Notes under the pieces: model-generated
Seen by the model: only the letters and a program-made list of their open reading frames with translations
The model's database searches: none
Told to the model about the DNA's origin: nothing
Translations under genes and position numbers: made by a program
Shown here: positions 1-11,300 of the stretch, piece by piece
Layout of the letters: each line of letters begins with the position of its first letter
Position numbering within the stretch: position 1 is the stretch's first letter
Source: CAJXSN01 sp947492235
GTDB lineage: Bacteria; Pseudomonadota; Alphaproteobacteria; Sphingomonadales; Sphingomonadaceae
Direction: 5' to 3'
NCBI RefSeq assembly: GCF_042492175.1
Contig: NZ_CP170453.1
Coordinates: 1,798,001-1,862,000 of the forward strand
Length of the DNA: 64,000 nucleotides

Positions 1-3000
1 CTTCCGCACTGGTGCCGATGGCTGTCGCAAGAGTTGCCGAACCGGTGGTCGAGTTGATTCCGCATTCCAGCGTGCTGGTTCCACCAGAGCCTGTCACACA
101 CCCGGAACCAGCCCCTTGCGGAGCGTTGGCCAGTTGCGGGGCGGCCAGTGTGGCAGAAGATGCGAAATCGCCCGTGCCGGAAAGGCTGCTGCTGGCCACT
201 GTAGCCAGACGCCCGTTCTGGTCGATTGTCAGCACGAAGGTGCCTGCGCTCGGCGCGGCAAGACCGGCCAGATTGTAAGTCGCGCTGGCATTACCGATGG
301 AGACATTGTCTGCCCCGGTGCTGATCGTGCCAAAGCCGATGGCGAGGCTGCGGGCGAAGTTTGCCTGTGCTCCGTCACCGATGGCGGTGGTGCTGGTTTG
401 CCCCGCAACCGCCGCGTTACCGATAGCCGTCGCGCGGTTACCGGTTGCTGCCGCCTGGTGACCAACCGACGTCGTATCGGCATTGCTGGCGACCGCAGCA
501 CGGCCCACTGCAGTGGAGCGGTTAGCGCTGGCATTGGCCGCCAGACCGAAGGAGGAAGCGCCCCCGCCGGTTGCTTGCGCCCCGCTGCCAACTGCCGTGG
601 AGTTCGCGCCCGAAGCGGACGAGTTCCGCCCGAAGGCCGAGGCTCTGAGAGCAGATGCAGCGGCCTGGAAGCCGACCGCGGTGGCTTCTTCGCCCCCTGC
701 GCCGACATTGGCGAGATAGCCGAAGGCCGAGCTGCTGACACCATCCGCGACAGACTGCGAACCGACGGCCGAAGCATTGTCCGCCGTAGCTGAGGCGATC
801 CGGCCAACCGCCAGCGAGTTGAACGCCACCGAGTTGGCATCCGTCCCGATCCCGATAGCGTTGGAACCGGATGCGAGCACGCTGGTGCCCAATGCGAGAG
901 AATTGGCTCCCGAAGCGGCTGTAGAGTCATCCCCGATTGCGACTGCCGAGGTGGCTGAGGCTTGGGAATTGTTGCCGATGGAGATGGAATCGGTCCCGTC
1001 CGCATTGGCGCTAAAGCCGAGGCTGATGGCCCGAAGACCGGTCGTGGTGGCCGATACACCCATAGCAATGCTGTTTTGAGCGTTAGCCAGCGCGTTTCCG
1101 CCAATTGCCGTACTGAAACTCAAGGGGGCATTTGCCCCATCACCGATTGCAATAGCGCCGAAGTCACCGGCGTTTGTCCCGTCACCCAGAGCCAGTGCCG
1201 TTTCGGCAGAGGCCACTGCATCCGGCCCCAGAGCGACGGCCCTGTCACCGGTTGCCTGAGCCCCCAGTGTATCCCCATCGCCTGCATCGCCCCCAATGGC
1301 GATGGCGTCCGCACCGATAGCGTCAGTGAAGACCCCGATGGCGATGCTGTCTTCACCGCTGGCGTCGGACTCGGCACCGAGGGAAGTGGCGCGTGTGCCG
1401 GTCGCGTCCGCGTCCTGGCCCAACGATGTCGAATTCACCTGAGTCGCATTCGCAAAGTTACCGACCGAGGTTGCTCCGGTATTCGAACCTGTGGCGGACC
1501 GCCCGATTGCCACCGCATCGGATCCTGACGCGCTGGAAAAGCTGCCAAGAGCCATGCTGCGGACGCCGCTTGCGAAGGAACCCTGGCCCAGCGCTGTCGC
1601 TTCATTGGCTGTGGCATCGGCAAACGCTCCGACCGTGGTTGTATCAATTGCGGAGGCAACCGCGCTGCGCCCGATGGCTACTGTGTCGTCAGCTGTGGCC
1701 TGTGCCGAGAGTCCGACGGCAACCGCGTCACCCGTGGTGGCGATGCTGCTCGCGCCGATGGCGACCGAACCATTGAACGACGCCAGCGCATCAGCGCCCA
1801 GCGCGATGGCTTGGATGGCGCTGGCCTGAGCGCCGAGAGCATCGGCGTCCCCGCCGTCGCCACCAATGGCGATGGAGTCTATCGCGGTGGCATCGGTCTG
1901 AACGCCTATCGCGATGCTGTCTTCGCCGCCGGCATCGGATTCGCTGCCAATGGCCGTGGCTCGCAGAGCCGTGGCATCGGCATCCTGGCCCAGACTGGTG
2001 GCATCGATTCCAGTTGCGTTGGCGAAGGTACCGACCGATGTAGCGCGGTCAGCTGTTGCAGTCGACAACCGGCCAACGCTGACTGAATCGTTGCCGGTTG
2101 CGTTCGCGCTTTCCCCGAAGGCAGAAGAACTCGATCCTGAAGCGGTAGAACTCGTCCCGACCACTGTCGAGCGATCGCCTGAGGCGAAGGTGCCTTCACC
2201 AACGGCAACACCGTTCGATCCGCTGGCCACAGCATCGGACCCGATAGCCGTGGCGAATGTCCCGGTCGCTTGAGCACCTAGCGCATCGCCATCATTGCTG
2301 TCGCCGCCAAAAGCAACGCTGCCGCTGCCGTCGGCAAGGGCCGCGTCACCCACTGCAACATTGCCAATGGCATTGGCTACCGCGTCGGCCCCGATAGCAA
2401 CAGCGCCGGTGGCGCTTGCCTGCGCGCCCAGAACATCTGCATCCGCTCCATCACTGCCTATCGCAATAGCGCGGAGCCCGCCCGCATCGGTATCGCGGCC
2501 AAGAGCGATAGCGCCGACACCAAAGGCATCCGAGCCTTCGCCGATGGCAACGGCATCGGCTGCCGTGGCGTCTGCATCACGGCCCAGCGCTGTTGCGTTG
2601 TCGGCTGTGGCATTCGCGGCCTGCCCCACTGCTGTCGCCTGCACGCCGGTAGCCGTGGACGAGGTGCCGATCGCAGTCGTCGAGGCCAGTGTCGCCTGTG
2701 CACTTACCCCGAAAGCGGCGGCACTCGACGCATTGGCATCGCTAAAAGCACCAACCGCAGTAGAGGAAGCACCACTGGCGAGGGCCCGCGTGCCAAGCGC
2801 GACCGTGTTGGCGCTCGAGGAGACGGCATCGGCACCGATAGCAGTGGCCGACGTGGTGGTAGCCTGCGCGCCCAATGCGTCAGCATCCGTAGAATCGCCG
2901 CCAATTGCGACTGAACCGGTCCCCGTCGCAAGGGTCTGCGCACCTATGGAAATCGAGTTCAAGCCGTTGGCATTGGCATCTGCACCGACGGCAACTGCGC

Positions 3001-3601
3001 TCGCTGCGCCCACATCGGCACTCTGGCCCAAGGCAACGGAGTCTGCGAAATCGGCTCTCGCGGAGTCGCCCAGCGCGACGGATTCAGCGCCAGAAGCCAA
3101 CGAGGTTGCACCGACTGCCGTCGAGTTATCACCGGTTGCATCTGCGCTGTAGCCGACCGCGACGGCATCGAATGCGGAAGCGACTGTGGAGGTGCCAAGT
3201 GCAGTACTGAAGCTTCCACTTGCGTTAGAGTTTACGCCGCATTCGAGTGAAGAACCGCCAGTGCCTGTGTTACACGGCGCGGTGGCATCCTGCGGCTGAT
3301 CGATGGGGCGTTCCAGTTCGTTGTCTTCTGCATCCGCAGAACCGCCCGGCAGCCGCCGGGTTGCTACCTGATCGGGAGCTACGAGCGCCAACTGGCCTGA
3401 TGGGATCGATCCGGTGATATCGGCAACAGCACCGCCCGCTTCCGGATTTTCGTCGCAAGGTTTGAGACCCGCATCACCGGCCGCGCCCGATTCGGCACCG
3501 GGTGCAAGGCACTCTGCATCATCCGCAGCGGCTGCGGGATGGGCACTGATGGCTAGTGCAATAGCGGCGCTCGCGGCACCGATAAGCAGTTGATTACGCA
3601 T
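1..3601 (-). CDS. Trimeric autotransporter adhesin TAA1 (3' end outside window)
   Basis: The frame is open without a stop from the ATG at 3601 to the left edge, so at least 1200 residues are encoded and the membrane anchor lies outside. The N-terminus (MRNQLLIGAASAA) is a signal peptide nearly identical to those of TAA2-TAA4. It is followed by a short pre-region with Cys residues, the cap motif ending in LECGVNS, and then about 950 residues of YadA-type head repeats of 14 residues (pattern AIGxxAxAxGxxS). Five repeats carry an inserted acidic loop such as GGDGGDADALGAQA. Near bases 200-400 the conserved linker ANFARSLAIGFG...LTIDQNGRLATV occurs, followed by a second Cys cap and the start of a second head. 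The product should be a secreted surface adhesin that inserts as a trimer by the type Vc route. No ligand can be named from sequence. The start fits the Shine-Dalgarno GAGAGGA, which lies in a leader hairpin. Confidence 0.93.
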   Translation of the reverse strand, partial: MRNQLLIGAASAAIALAISAHPAAAADDAECLAPGAESGAAGDAGLKPCDENPEAGGAVADITGSIPSGQLALVAPDQVATRRLPGGSADAEDNELERPIDQPQDATAPCNTGTGGSSLECGVNSNASGSFSTALGTSTVASAFDAVAVGYSADATGDNSTAVGATSLASGAESVALGDSARADFADSVALGQSADVGAASAVAVGADANANGLNSISIGAQTLATGTGSVAIGGDSTDADALGAQATTTSATAIGADAVSSSANTVALGTRALASGASSTAVGAFSDANASSAAAFGVSAQATLASTTAIGTSSTATGVQATAVGQAANATADNATALGRDADATAADAVAIGEGSDAFGVGAIALGRDTDAGGLRAIAIGSDGADADVLGAQASATGAVAIGADAVANAIGNVAVGDAALADGSGSVAFGGDSNDGDALGAQATGTFATAIGSDAVASGSNGVAVGEGTFASGDRSTVVGTSSTASGSSSSAFGESANATGNDSVSVGRLSTATADRATSVGTFANATGIDATSLGQDADATALRATAIGSESDAGGEDSIAIGVQTDATAIDSIAIGGDGGDADALGAQASAIQAIALGADALASFNGSVAIGASSIATTGDAVAVGLSAQATADDTVAIGRSAVASAIDTTTVGAFADATANEATALGQGSFASGVRSMALGSFSSASGSDAVAIGRSATGSNTGATSVGNFANATQVNSTSLGQDADATGTRATSLGAESDASGEDSIAIGVFTDAIGADAIAIGGDAGDGDTLGAQATGDRAVALGPDAVASAETALALGDGTNAGDFGAIAIGDGANAPLSFSTAIGGNALANAQNSIAMGVSATTTGLRAISLGFSANADGTDSISIGNNSQASATSAVAIGDDSTAASGANSLALGTSVLASGSNAIGIGTDANSVAFNSLAVGRIASATADNASAVGSQSVADGVSSSAFGYLANVGAGGEEATAVGFQAAASALRASAFGRNSSASGANSTAVGSGAQATGGGASSFGLAANASANRSTAVGRAAVASNADTTSVGHQAAATGNRATAIGNAAVAGQTSTTAIGDGAQANFARSLAIGFGTISTGADNVSIGNASATYNLAGLAAPSAGTFVLTIDQNGRLATVASSSLSGTGDFASSATLAAPQLANAPQGAGSGCVTGSGGTSTLECGINSTTGSATLATAIGTSAE

Positions 3602-3609
3602 GTTTTATT

Positions 3610-3646
3610 CCTCTCGATTGGCCATGATTCATGGTTCCCCGAGAGG
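3610..3646 (-). promoter_or_regulatory. Leader hairpin enclosing the TAA1 Shine-Dalgarno
   Basis: Bases 3640-3646 (CGAGAGG) are complementary to 3610-3616 (CCTCTCG), a perfect 7-bp stem. The ribosome-binding GAGAGG of TAA1 is in the 3' arm. A second palindrome, CCATGATTCATGG at 3622-3634, is nested in the loop. The stem would hide the ribosome-binding site. Folding and function are inferred. Confidence 0.6.
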
Positions 3647-3696
3647 GGCGTGTGCGACCGTGGTTGTGTTCTTACGACTCCCCTCGGCGTGGGCAT

Positions 3697-3725
3697 TTCC
3701 TGCGCCTGCCGCAGAAGGGAGTCAA
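3697..3725 (-). promoter_or_regulatory. Candidate promoter of TAA1
   Basis: On the minus strand CTTTGACT stands 17 bases upstream of CAGGAA, about 120 bases before the start codon. The same arrangement (TTGACA, 17 bases, CA) precedes TAA2-TAA5 and TAA7. The -10 element is poor, so the assignment rests on the repeated arrangement. Confidence 0.35.
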
Positions 3726-3820
3726 AGATTTTCCGTTGTAAGAATCCGACATATGTCAATTAAAATGTTAGAAACCTTATGAATATTTCTTTTATTTGAA
3801 GCGGATCGGCCACAGCTGAG

Positions 3821-6800
3821 TCAGAAGCCGAAAGCGACTCCGACCCGCCCGCCAGTGGTATCGCGCACCGTCGATCCGGCGAGTCCGCCCGAAATGTAGA
3901 TCCGCTCGGCGACTCGCGCTGTCAAAGTTCCGGAAAAACCCTGCTCGCCCTGATAGGTAGAGGCGTTGAGGCTGACCGAGAGATTGCTGTCCGGTACGAT
4001 CATCGTGCCGCCAAACGCCATCGCCGCCGCGATCCCGCCGCTGGTGCTGTCGGACAGTTCATCGAGCCGAAAATTGACATTCGAGAGGCCCGTCTCCAGC
4101 GCGCCGACCCGGCCCGTCAGCGCATCGAACTGCGCGTCCGTCACTGCCGCGATATGATCGACCGAAGCGGACACCGAGTTGAGCTGGCTCATGCTCGCAA
4201 CCGCCTGCCGCCCCAACGTGCCGGTGGCGTCGATAGTGACCACATCCACCGGCCCGACCTGTTGCGCCGTGCTGGCATCAATATCGGCGACAACGACGGA
4301 GGAACCCGCGCCGCCAAGAGTGACCTGATTGGAGCGAGTGCTCGTCGCGCCTGCACCGATTGCTGTCGCGTCGGTGAAGTTGGCCGTCGCTCCGTTCCCG
4401 ACCGCAGTGGAGCGAATGCCGCCTGCGCGGGCTTGCTGACCGACAGCGGTTGCATCGGCCCTCAGGGCGCGCGATCCGCGCCCTACAGCAGTTGACCGAT
4501 TTGACGTAGCGAAGGCACTGTTACCGATGGCCGTCGCCCCGCCGCCACCACTGCTCGCGCCATTGCCCAGTGCCGTGGAGTTCGCACCGCCCGCATTGGC
4601 TGAACGGCCAAAGGCAGAGGCACCTTCGGATGTGGCGATGGAACCAATGCCGACTGCACTCGATTCCTCGCCCGTGGCCTGGGTGTTGGCTCCGAGAGCA
4701 GTGCTGCCAGCACCGCTCGCAACGCTGAGGTATCCGACACCTGTGCTATCGACGCCTTGCCCCCTTGCAAAGCTGCCGATGGCTATTGCGCGGGTCGCCG
4801 CTGCGAAAGAGTTATTTCCAAGCGAGATTGCCTGCGAGGCGTCGGCATTTGAGAACGCGCCCAGCGCCGTGGCCCTTTCTCCGCCAACATTAGCAGATCG
4901 GCCTATGGCAATTGCGCTTTCAAAATCACTCAGGGCTGCGTGGCCGATCGATATTGCGCTGGCAGCGGTGGCATCCGCCGCAGAGCCTATCGCAAGCGAT
5001 CTAATCTCGGTTGCATCGGCGGAACTGCCTATCGCTATTGCGCTGAAGCCGGTTGCTTGAGCAGCATTCACAGCGAAAGCATCGCCGCCTAGAGCAATCG
5101 ATTGCTCCCCGGACGCAAGCGCATTGGCCCCGATAGCTGTCGCATTCGCTGAAGACGCATTTGCCGAATAACCGAATGCAGCACTGGCCGTTCCTGTCGC
5201 TCTGGCATTTGGGCCTACTGCGGCTGAATCGAGGGCCGTGCCGATTTCCGAATCGACACCGCATTCCAAGGTTCTTGCACCTCCGATACAGGGGGCAGTT
5301 GCGCCTTGCGGAGCATTGACGAAACCAGTTTGCGAAGCGCTGGAGACACCGCCAACGCCCGACAGGCTCGAACTGGCCACCGTTGCCAACCGCCCATTCT
5401 GGTCGATGGTCAGCACGAAGGTCCCGGTGGTCGGCGCGGCAAGTCCTGCGAGATTATAGGTCGCAGCGCTGTTGCCGATGCTGACATTGTCCGCCCCGGT
5501 GCTAGCGGCGCCAAACCCGATGGCGAGGCTGCGAGCAAAGTTCGCTGCCGCCCCGTCACCGATGGCCGTCGTGCTGGTTTGAGCGGCGAGGGCCGCATTG
5601 CCGATGGCGGTGGAGCGCACACCGCTGGCGGTCGCCTGATGGCCCACCGCTACCGTATCGGCATTAGAGCCGAGGGCAGCACGGCCCACAACGGTTGCAC
5701 GGTTCGCTGTCGCGCGCGCTGCCAGCCCGAACGCAGAGGCTCCGCCGCCGCTAGCCTGCGCTCCGCTGCCGACAGCCGCTGCGTTCGCGCCAAGTGCGCG
5801 CGCATTGCGTCCGAAAGCGGAGGCATTGAGCGCGTTGGCCTGGGCAAGATATCCCACGGCAGTCGCTTCCTCTCCCGCAGCACTTGTCGTAGATTCTGCG
5901 CCGAGAGCAGTAGAGCGTTCTCCCTGCGCAGACGCCAGCAAACCGTACGCGCTTGCGCTTTCGGCCCCGGCATTGGAGCTGACGCCGATCGCAAGGCTGT
6001 TGAGGCCAAGACTGCGGGCGCTTCGTCCGATTGCGACAGAGGCCTGACCGCTTGCCGTTGCAACGCCGTCACCAAGAGCAATCGAAGCTAGACCGGTTGC
6101 CTGAGCGGAATTGCCGATGGCCACGCTGCCCGTACCAAGCGCATCACTCGAATTGCCGAGCGCAACAGATTGAACTGCTGAGGCGACGGAGTCCGCCCCG
6201 AGTGCGATTGCTTCTGCGCCCACTGCCGTGCTTTCCGAACCGATTGAAATGGACTGCTCACCGATCGCACGGGAGCCCAAACCGTCATCCGTCGCTCCGT
6301 CATCGCCAATCGCAATCGCGCCCGGTCCGGCGGCTGATGCAAAGTCGCCGATTGCGATACCGCCCTTGTTGAAGGTTCGGCTGTTGAAGCCCAGCGCGAC
6401 CGAATAGGTGCCATTCGCATTGGCGACCGGACCGAAGGCGCTGGCCCGTTCAGCCGCAGAGGAGTTGAAACCGAAGGCCATACCCAGCGTCTGCGATACG
6501 GCAGCACCCGGCCCCATGGCGATGGATTGCTGGCCGGAGGCGACGGCATCGGGGCCGACTGCGATGGCATTGAGTCCGGTCGCTTGTGCGCCCAGACTGT
6601 CCGCGTCGAAGCTGTCTCCGCCAATCGCGATTGTTCCCGAACTCGCCGTTCCGCTGTCTTGTCCGATCGCGATGGAATCTGTGCCCTGTGCGTCGGCGGA
6701 GACGCCGATTGCCACAGAATCGAGATTGGCCGCGGCAAAAGCGCCCACCACGGCAGAATCGGCAAAGCCGGTCGCTCCTCTTCCGACCACGGATGCGCGG

Positions 6801-8089
6801 GCAGCGGCGGCGGCGTTGCTGCCTATGGCCGTCGCTTCCTCTCCATCGGCGACGGCCAAGGCCCCGAAGGCAGAGCCGCGCGCGTTTAACGCCGATGCAC
6901 CCCCGCCGACGGCCGTGGCCTGATCGTCTTGAGTGTACGCATCGGCGCCGATTGCCACAGAATCGATCCCGAATGCATTGGCCCCGAGGGCACCGGCATC
7001 GCCGCTATCGCCGCCAATCGCGATGGCACCGGAAGAAGACGCCTTTGAAGTAGCTCCGAGGGCTAGGGATGTGGTGCCCAGCGCTTCCGCATTGGCTCCC
7101 AAAGCGGTCGCCTGAGCGTTTGTGGCGCGGGCAAAACTGCCCGCAGCTACGGCCTGGACCGCCTGCGCATCGGCAAAGCTGCCAAGGCTGGTTGCATTCA
7201 TGCCGGAGGACAATGCTCCCGCCCCGATGGCGATGGCGTTATCGGCGCTGGCATCGCTCGATGCACCGATTGCAATGGAACGCGCGGCTTGTGCCCTGGC
7301 ACCTGGACTGGCTCCCAAGAGCCGGTCGCCCCCGATAGCGATCGAGGCATCGCCGGTTGCGGCAGATGTCGCACCTACAGCGATGGCACTGCTTCTGGTG
7401 GCAAGAGCGCTGTCGCCAAGCGCAGTCGAACGCGCGCCCGTGGCCGAACTGTCATCCCCGAGCGCAGAGCCGTTCACAAGGGCTTTTGCGCTTTCGCCGA
7501 CTGCAGTACCGCCGTCGCCGGTCACCGTTGCGCCTCTGCCGATGGCAGTCGCATCGCGATTGGCCCCAGTGCTTGCCCCGCTGCCGACAGCGGTTGCGTT
7601 CTGGTCAGACGCGATTGCGCCGGTGCCCAATGCTGTGGAATCGCGCCCGCTGGCAGACGCGCCGTTGCCGAGTGCTGTGGCCGATAGACCTGAAGCATCG
7701 GCGCTGATGCCGATAGCCGTAGAGCTAGCATCACCCGTGGAAGAGCCCGAGCCGCATTCCAGACCGAAGGATTCCTCGCAGGCCGCAATCGCGCCCATCG
7801 GCTGATCGAGCAGGCTCTCCTCCCGCCGGGTGACCATCGCCTGCACAGCGCCGGCCGGAGCTGCGCCGCCATAGGTGGAAAGCAGAAGCGGCCTCTGCGC
7901 ATCCGATATTTGATCGATGCCGAGTGCTTTTGTTGCGCAATCGACGGCCCGGTCTTCATCAGTCAGCGCCAGCATCGTCGCCTCGGCACTTTGCGGGGCG
8001 GGGCATTGCTCCTGCGCATGGGCAGGCCCGGCATTGCAGGCAATGGCGACGGCAGCGCTGGCCGCGCCGAGAAGCAGTTGATTACGCAT
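3821..8089 (-). CDS. Trimeric autotransporter adhesin TAA2, 1422 aa
   Basis: This is a complete adhesin. A signal peptide (about residues 1-26, ending AHA) is followed by a Cys-cap motif AACEESFGLECG and a first head of 14-residue YadA repeats. Next come the linker ANFARSLAIGFG...LTIDQNGRLATV (around bases 5380-5570), a second cap (CIGGARTLECG) and a second head. The connector SSVVVADIDASTAQQ, a short coiled stalk and a YadA anchor of about 70 residues ending GVAFGF complete it. The terminal aromatic residue is typical of outer-membrane barrels. Acidic loops such as GGDSFDADSLGAQA interrupt the head. It should be trimeric and surface exposed. TAA1 follows 219 bases downstream on the same strand, and I see no clear terminator between them, so co-transcription is possible. 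Confidence 0.95.
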   Translation of the reverse strand: MRNQLLLGAASAAVAIACNAGPAHAQEQCPAPQSAEATMLALTDEDRAVDCATKALGIDQISDAQRPLLLSTYGGAAPAGAVQAMVTRREESLLDQPMGAIAACEESFGLECGSGSSTGDASSTAIGISADASGLSATALGNGASASGRDSTALGTGAIASDQNATAVGSGASTGANRDATAIGRGATVTGDGGTAVGESAKALVNGSALGDDSSATGARSTALGDSALATRSSAIAVGATSAATGDASIAIGGDRLLGASPGARAQAARSIAIGASSDASADNAIAIGAGALSSGMNATSLGSFADAQAVQAVAAGSFARATNAQATALGANAEALGTTSLALGATSKASSSGAIAIGGDSGDAGALGANAFGIDSVAIGADAYTQDDQATAVGGGASALNARGSAFGALAVADGEEATAIGSNAAAAARASVVGRGATGFADSAVVGAFAAANLDSVAIGVSADAQGTDSIAIGQDSGTASSGTIAIGGDSFDADSLGAQATGLNAIAVGPDAVASGQQSIAMGPGAAVSQTLGMAFGFNSSAAERASAFGPVANANGTYSVALGFNSRTFNKGGIAIGDFASAAGPGAIAIGDDGATDDGLGSRAIGEQSISIGSESTAVGAEAIALGADSVASAVQSVALGNSSDALGTGSVAIGNSAQATGLASIALGDGVATASGQASVAIGRSARSLGLNSLAIGVSSNAGAESASAYGLLASAQGERSTALGAESTTSAAGEEATAVGYLAQANALNASAFGRNARALGANAAAVGSGAQASGGGASAFGLAARATANRATVVGRAALGSNADTVAVGHQATASGVRSTAIGNAALAAQTSTTAIGDGAAANFARSLAIGFGAASTGADNVSIGNSAATYNLAGLAAPTTGTFVLTIDQNGRLATVASSSLSGVGGVSSASQTGFVNAPQGATAPCIGGARTLECGVDSEIGTALDSAAVGPNARATGTASAAFGYSANASSANATAIGANALASGEQSIALGGDAFAVNAAQATGFSAIAIGSSADATEIRSLAIGSAADATAASAISIGHAALSDFESAIAIGRSANVGGERATALGAFSNADASQAISLGNNSFAAATRAIAIGSFARGQGVDSTGVGYLSVASGAGSTALGANTQATGEESSAVGIGSIATSEGASAFGRSANAGGANSTALGNGASSGGGGATAIGNSAFATSNRSTAVGRGSRALRADATAVGQQARAGGIRSTAVGNGATANFTDATAIGAGATSTRSNQVTLGGAGSSVVVADIDASTAQQVGPVDVVTIDATGTLGRQAVASMSQLNSVSASVDHIAAVTDAQFDALTGRVGALETGLSNVNFRLDELSDSTSGGIAAAMAFGGTMIVPDSNLSVSLNASTYQGEQGFSGTLTARVAERIYISGGLAGSTVRDTTGGRVGVAFGF

Positions 8090-8097
8090 TGATATTC

Positions 8098-8124
8098 CTT
8101 CCGGGTGAAATTCACGTCCGGAAG
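8098..8124 (-). promoter_or_regulatory. Leader hairpin enclosing the TAA2 Shine-Dalgarno
   Basis: CTTCCGG at 8098-8104 pairs perfectly with CCGGAAG at 8118-8124, and the ribosome-binding GGAAGGA sits in the 3' arm of the transcript. GTGAA and TTCAC at 8105-8115 form a nested palindrome in the loop. The stem sequence differs completely from that of TAA1, but the arrangement is the same. Confidence 0.6.
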
Positions 8125-8175
8125 AGGCGCTTGCGACCCGGGTTTATACTTGAACGCTTCCCCCGGTTGCCGCCG

Positions 8176-8204
8176 ACAGTGACCCGAAAGCAGGGCGCTG
8201 TCAA
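8176..8204 (-). promoter_or_regulatory. Candidate promoter of TAA2
   Basis: The minus strand reads CTTTGACA, 17 bases, CACTGT, with the -35-like box about 111 bases before the ATG. It matches the arrangement upstream of the neighbouring adhesin genes. Confidence 0.4.
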
Positions 8205-8327
8205 AGCGGACAATTGGAACGGATTAGTCGCATCAGCTGCCGATGAGCGAGGGTTGTCTGCGGAAGAGTGCGGGCCTTCGCGTGCGCCGGGGTTCTCTAC
8301 AGGCGAGGGGGCAGGGGTACGTACACG

Positions 8328-8363
8328 GCAGGGGCATGAAACGCGCACGCTCCATGCCCCTGC
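8328..8363 (-). terminator. Hairpin downstream of TAA3
   Basis: GCAGGGGCATG (8328-8338) and CATGCCCCTGC (8353-8363) form an 11-bp perfect stem 18 bases after the TAA3 stop codon. No T-run follows on the minus strand, so it may be a processing or stability hairpin rather than an intrinsic terminator. Confidence 0.5.
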
Positions 8364-8380
8364 TTCCTGCCAGTTTCAGG

Positions 8381-11300
8381 TCAGAAGCCGAAGGCCACGC
8401 CCACGCGGGTGGTGGTGGATTTCCTTGCCGTCGATCCACCAATGCCGCCCGAGAGGTAGACGCCGTCGCCGACGCGTGCCGTGATGCCTCCCGCGAAGCC
8501 TTGCTCGCCGCGGTAGTTGGCGGCGTTGAGGGAGATACTGACGGTCTTGTCAGGCACCACCATCATGCCGCCCATCGCCACAGCAGAGGCAATGCCGCCG
8601 CGCGTGCTTTCATCCAGATCGCCGAGCTGGAAGTTGAGGTTGGCAACATCGGTTTCGAGGCCCCCGACGCGGCCAGTCAGCGCATTGAACTGCGCATCGG
8701 TCACGGCAGAGATATGATCGACTGCCAAGGTGACGGAATTGAGCTGACTCATGCTGGCAACCGCCTGCCGCCCCAGCGTGCCGGTGGCATCCACGGTTAC
8801 AACATCGACCGGCCCGACCTGCTGTGCCGTGCTGGCATCGATGTCGGCGACCACGACCGAGGAATTGGTCCCGCCCAGGACAACTTGGTTTGACCGAGTG
8901 GTCGCTGCCTGGTGGCCAATTGCTGTGGAATTGGTGAAGGCGGCGGTTGCGCCATTTCCGATGGCGGTGCTGCGCGGGGCAGAGGCGTTGGCCTGATGCC
9001 CGACTGCGGTGGTGTCGGCGTTCAATGCACGCGATCCGCGTCCGATGGCCGTGGACCGGTTGGCCGAAGCTAGAGCACCGGTACCAATGGCAGCGGATCC
9101 GCCGCCCGCAGCACTGGCACCGTTACCCAATGCAGTGGAGTTCAGCCCGCTTGCATTGGCAACCCGGCCAAAGGCAGAGGCTCCGTCGGCTGTGGCCTGC
9201 GAACCGAAACCGACCGCGCTCGATTCAACCCCGGTGGCATCCGTATCGACGCCCAGCGCCGTACTGCCAATACCCAGCGCGCGGGAATTGTGCCCGAATG
9301 CTGATGCCTGATCGGCAATTGCACCGCTGTCGTCGCCGACGGCGGTGCTTTCAATGCCAATCGCAAATGAAGCGCCGCCTACTGCGGTCGACCTTCTGCC
9401 GAGAGCTTCCGACCCATCACCGATGGCGAGCGTCTCTTCCCCAGTCGCTCTCACCCCGTCTCCGATGGCGATTGCACCGGCTTCTGTGGCTTGCGCACCT
9501 TCACCGATGGCGATTGCATCGAAGCTTGTCGCGCCCGCTTGAAAGCCAATCGCGATCGAGCTCGAGCCTGACGCCGTTGCCAAATCACCCATTGCGATAG
9601 CATTGCCGGCATTGGAGGTACTGCTTCTCCCGATTGCGATGCTGGAAGAAGTGCCGGTCGCCTGTGCTCCATCACCGATCGCAATCGCGCCGACATTGGC
9701 CGCATTGGCAGCATCGCCAACGGCAATCGCGCCGGTCCCACCCGCAGCGGCATTGTTGCCGATAGCGGTCGCATCCTCTGCACTCGCAGCGGAAAAGGAC
9801 CCGATCGCAATGCTGGTGGTGCCCGTTGCGTCGCTCTCCCGGCCAACAGCAATACCGTCAATCGCCGATGCAAACGCGCTTTCTCCCAGCACCGTTGCCC
9901 CGGCGCCCGTGGCTATTGCATTGTAACCAATGGCGGTTGCTTCGGCACCATTGGCCCGTGCGAAGCGGCCGAAAGCCGACGTCTGGTCCGCAGTGGCTTC
10001 GCTTTGGGTGCCGACTGCTGTTGAGGCGTTGGCTGTGCCAGTGGTCGAATTAGCGCCACATTCGAGCGAAGTGCTCTGCGGTCCGCTAACGCAGCCAGCA
10101 CCCACGCCTTGCGGGGCGCTTGCAAACTGGCGAGCGTCCAGGCTGCCACTGCCAGACAGGCTTGAACTAGCCACCGTCGCCAGCCGCCCGTTCTGGTCAA
10201 TAGTCAGCACAAAAGTACCCGCCGTCGGCGCGGCGAGGCCTGCGAGATTATACGTCGCAGCGCTGTTGCCTATACTGACATTGTCCGCCCCGGTGCTGAC
10301 CGTGCCGAACCCGATGGCGAGGCTGCGGGCGAAATTTGCCTGCGCTCCGTCACCGATGGCGGTGGTGCTGGTCTGCGCGGCGAGGGCCGCATTGCCGATG
10401 GCGGTGGCGCGGTTGCCGCTAGCCGTTGCTGCATGTCCGACAGCCACAGTATCGGCATTGCTGGCGGTGGAAGCTCGGCCGACCGTTGTGGCGCGATTGG
10501 CCGTCGCCCGCGCGGCCAGACCGAACGCAGAGGCCCCGCCGCCGGTTGCCTGCGCGCCGCTGCCGACGGCGGTGGTGTTCGCTCCGGTGGCCAGCGAATT
10601 ACGACCAAAGGCGGAGGCTCTGAGAGCAGTCGCGCTGGATTGGAAACCAACGGCTGTGGCTTCTACGCCAGCCGCACCGACATTGGCCAAATGCCCGAAG
10701 ACAGAACTGCTGGTCCCAGCCGCCACCGTATCCACGCCCACGGCCAGTGCGTTTTCAGCCGTGGCTTCGGCGCCTTCGACGCCCGTGTCCGCGCCATCAC
10801 CACCGATAGCAATCGCGCCCGCGCCGGTGGCTTGAGTGGCCGTACCCAATGCGATGGAGTTGCCGCCATTGGCGGTGGTTTTGATGCCGCCAGCCTGACT
10901 GCCGATAGCGATATTGCCATCGGTCGTCCCCACGGCGTTGTACGTTGTAGCGTGCGCGCCGAAGGCAATCGCGCCAGTGCCGAAGGCGCGGGTCTGAGCT
11001 CCTATGGCCGTGCTCAAGTTCCCGTCGGCGATGCTGTCCAACCCGGTGGCGATGCCCGAAGTACCGGATGCTCTGCTTGCACGCCCGGCCGCCACGCTGT
11101 CGGCCCCGTTAGCCAGACTGGAGGTTCCGATTGCAATTGCTTCTGCCGCGCTGGCGGTGCTTCCTGAGCCGATGGCCACCGTGTTGAGTGCCGATGCCGA
11201 GGCGTTTCTGCCAAAGGCTGCTGCCCCATCCGCGCCGGTGCTGCTGTTGAGGCCTACTGCAATGGAATCGAGCCCGCCGAGGCTCGTGTCAGTCCCGATG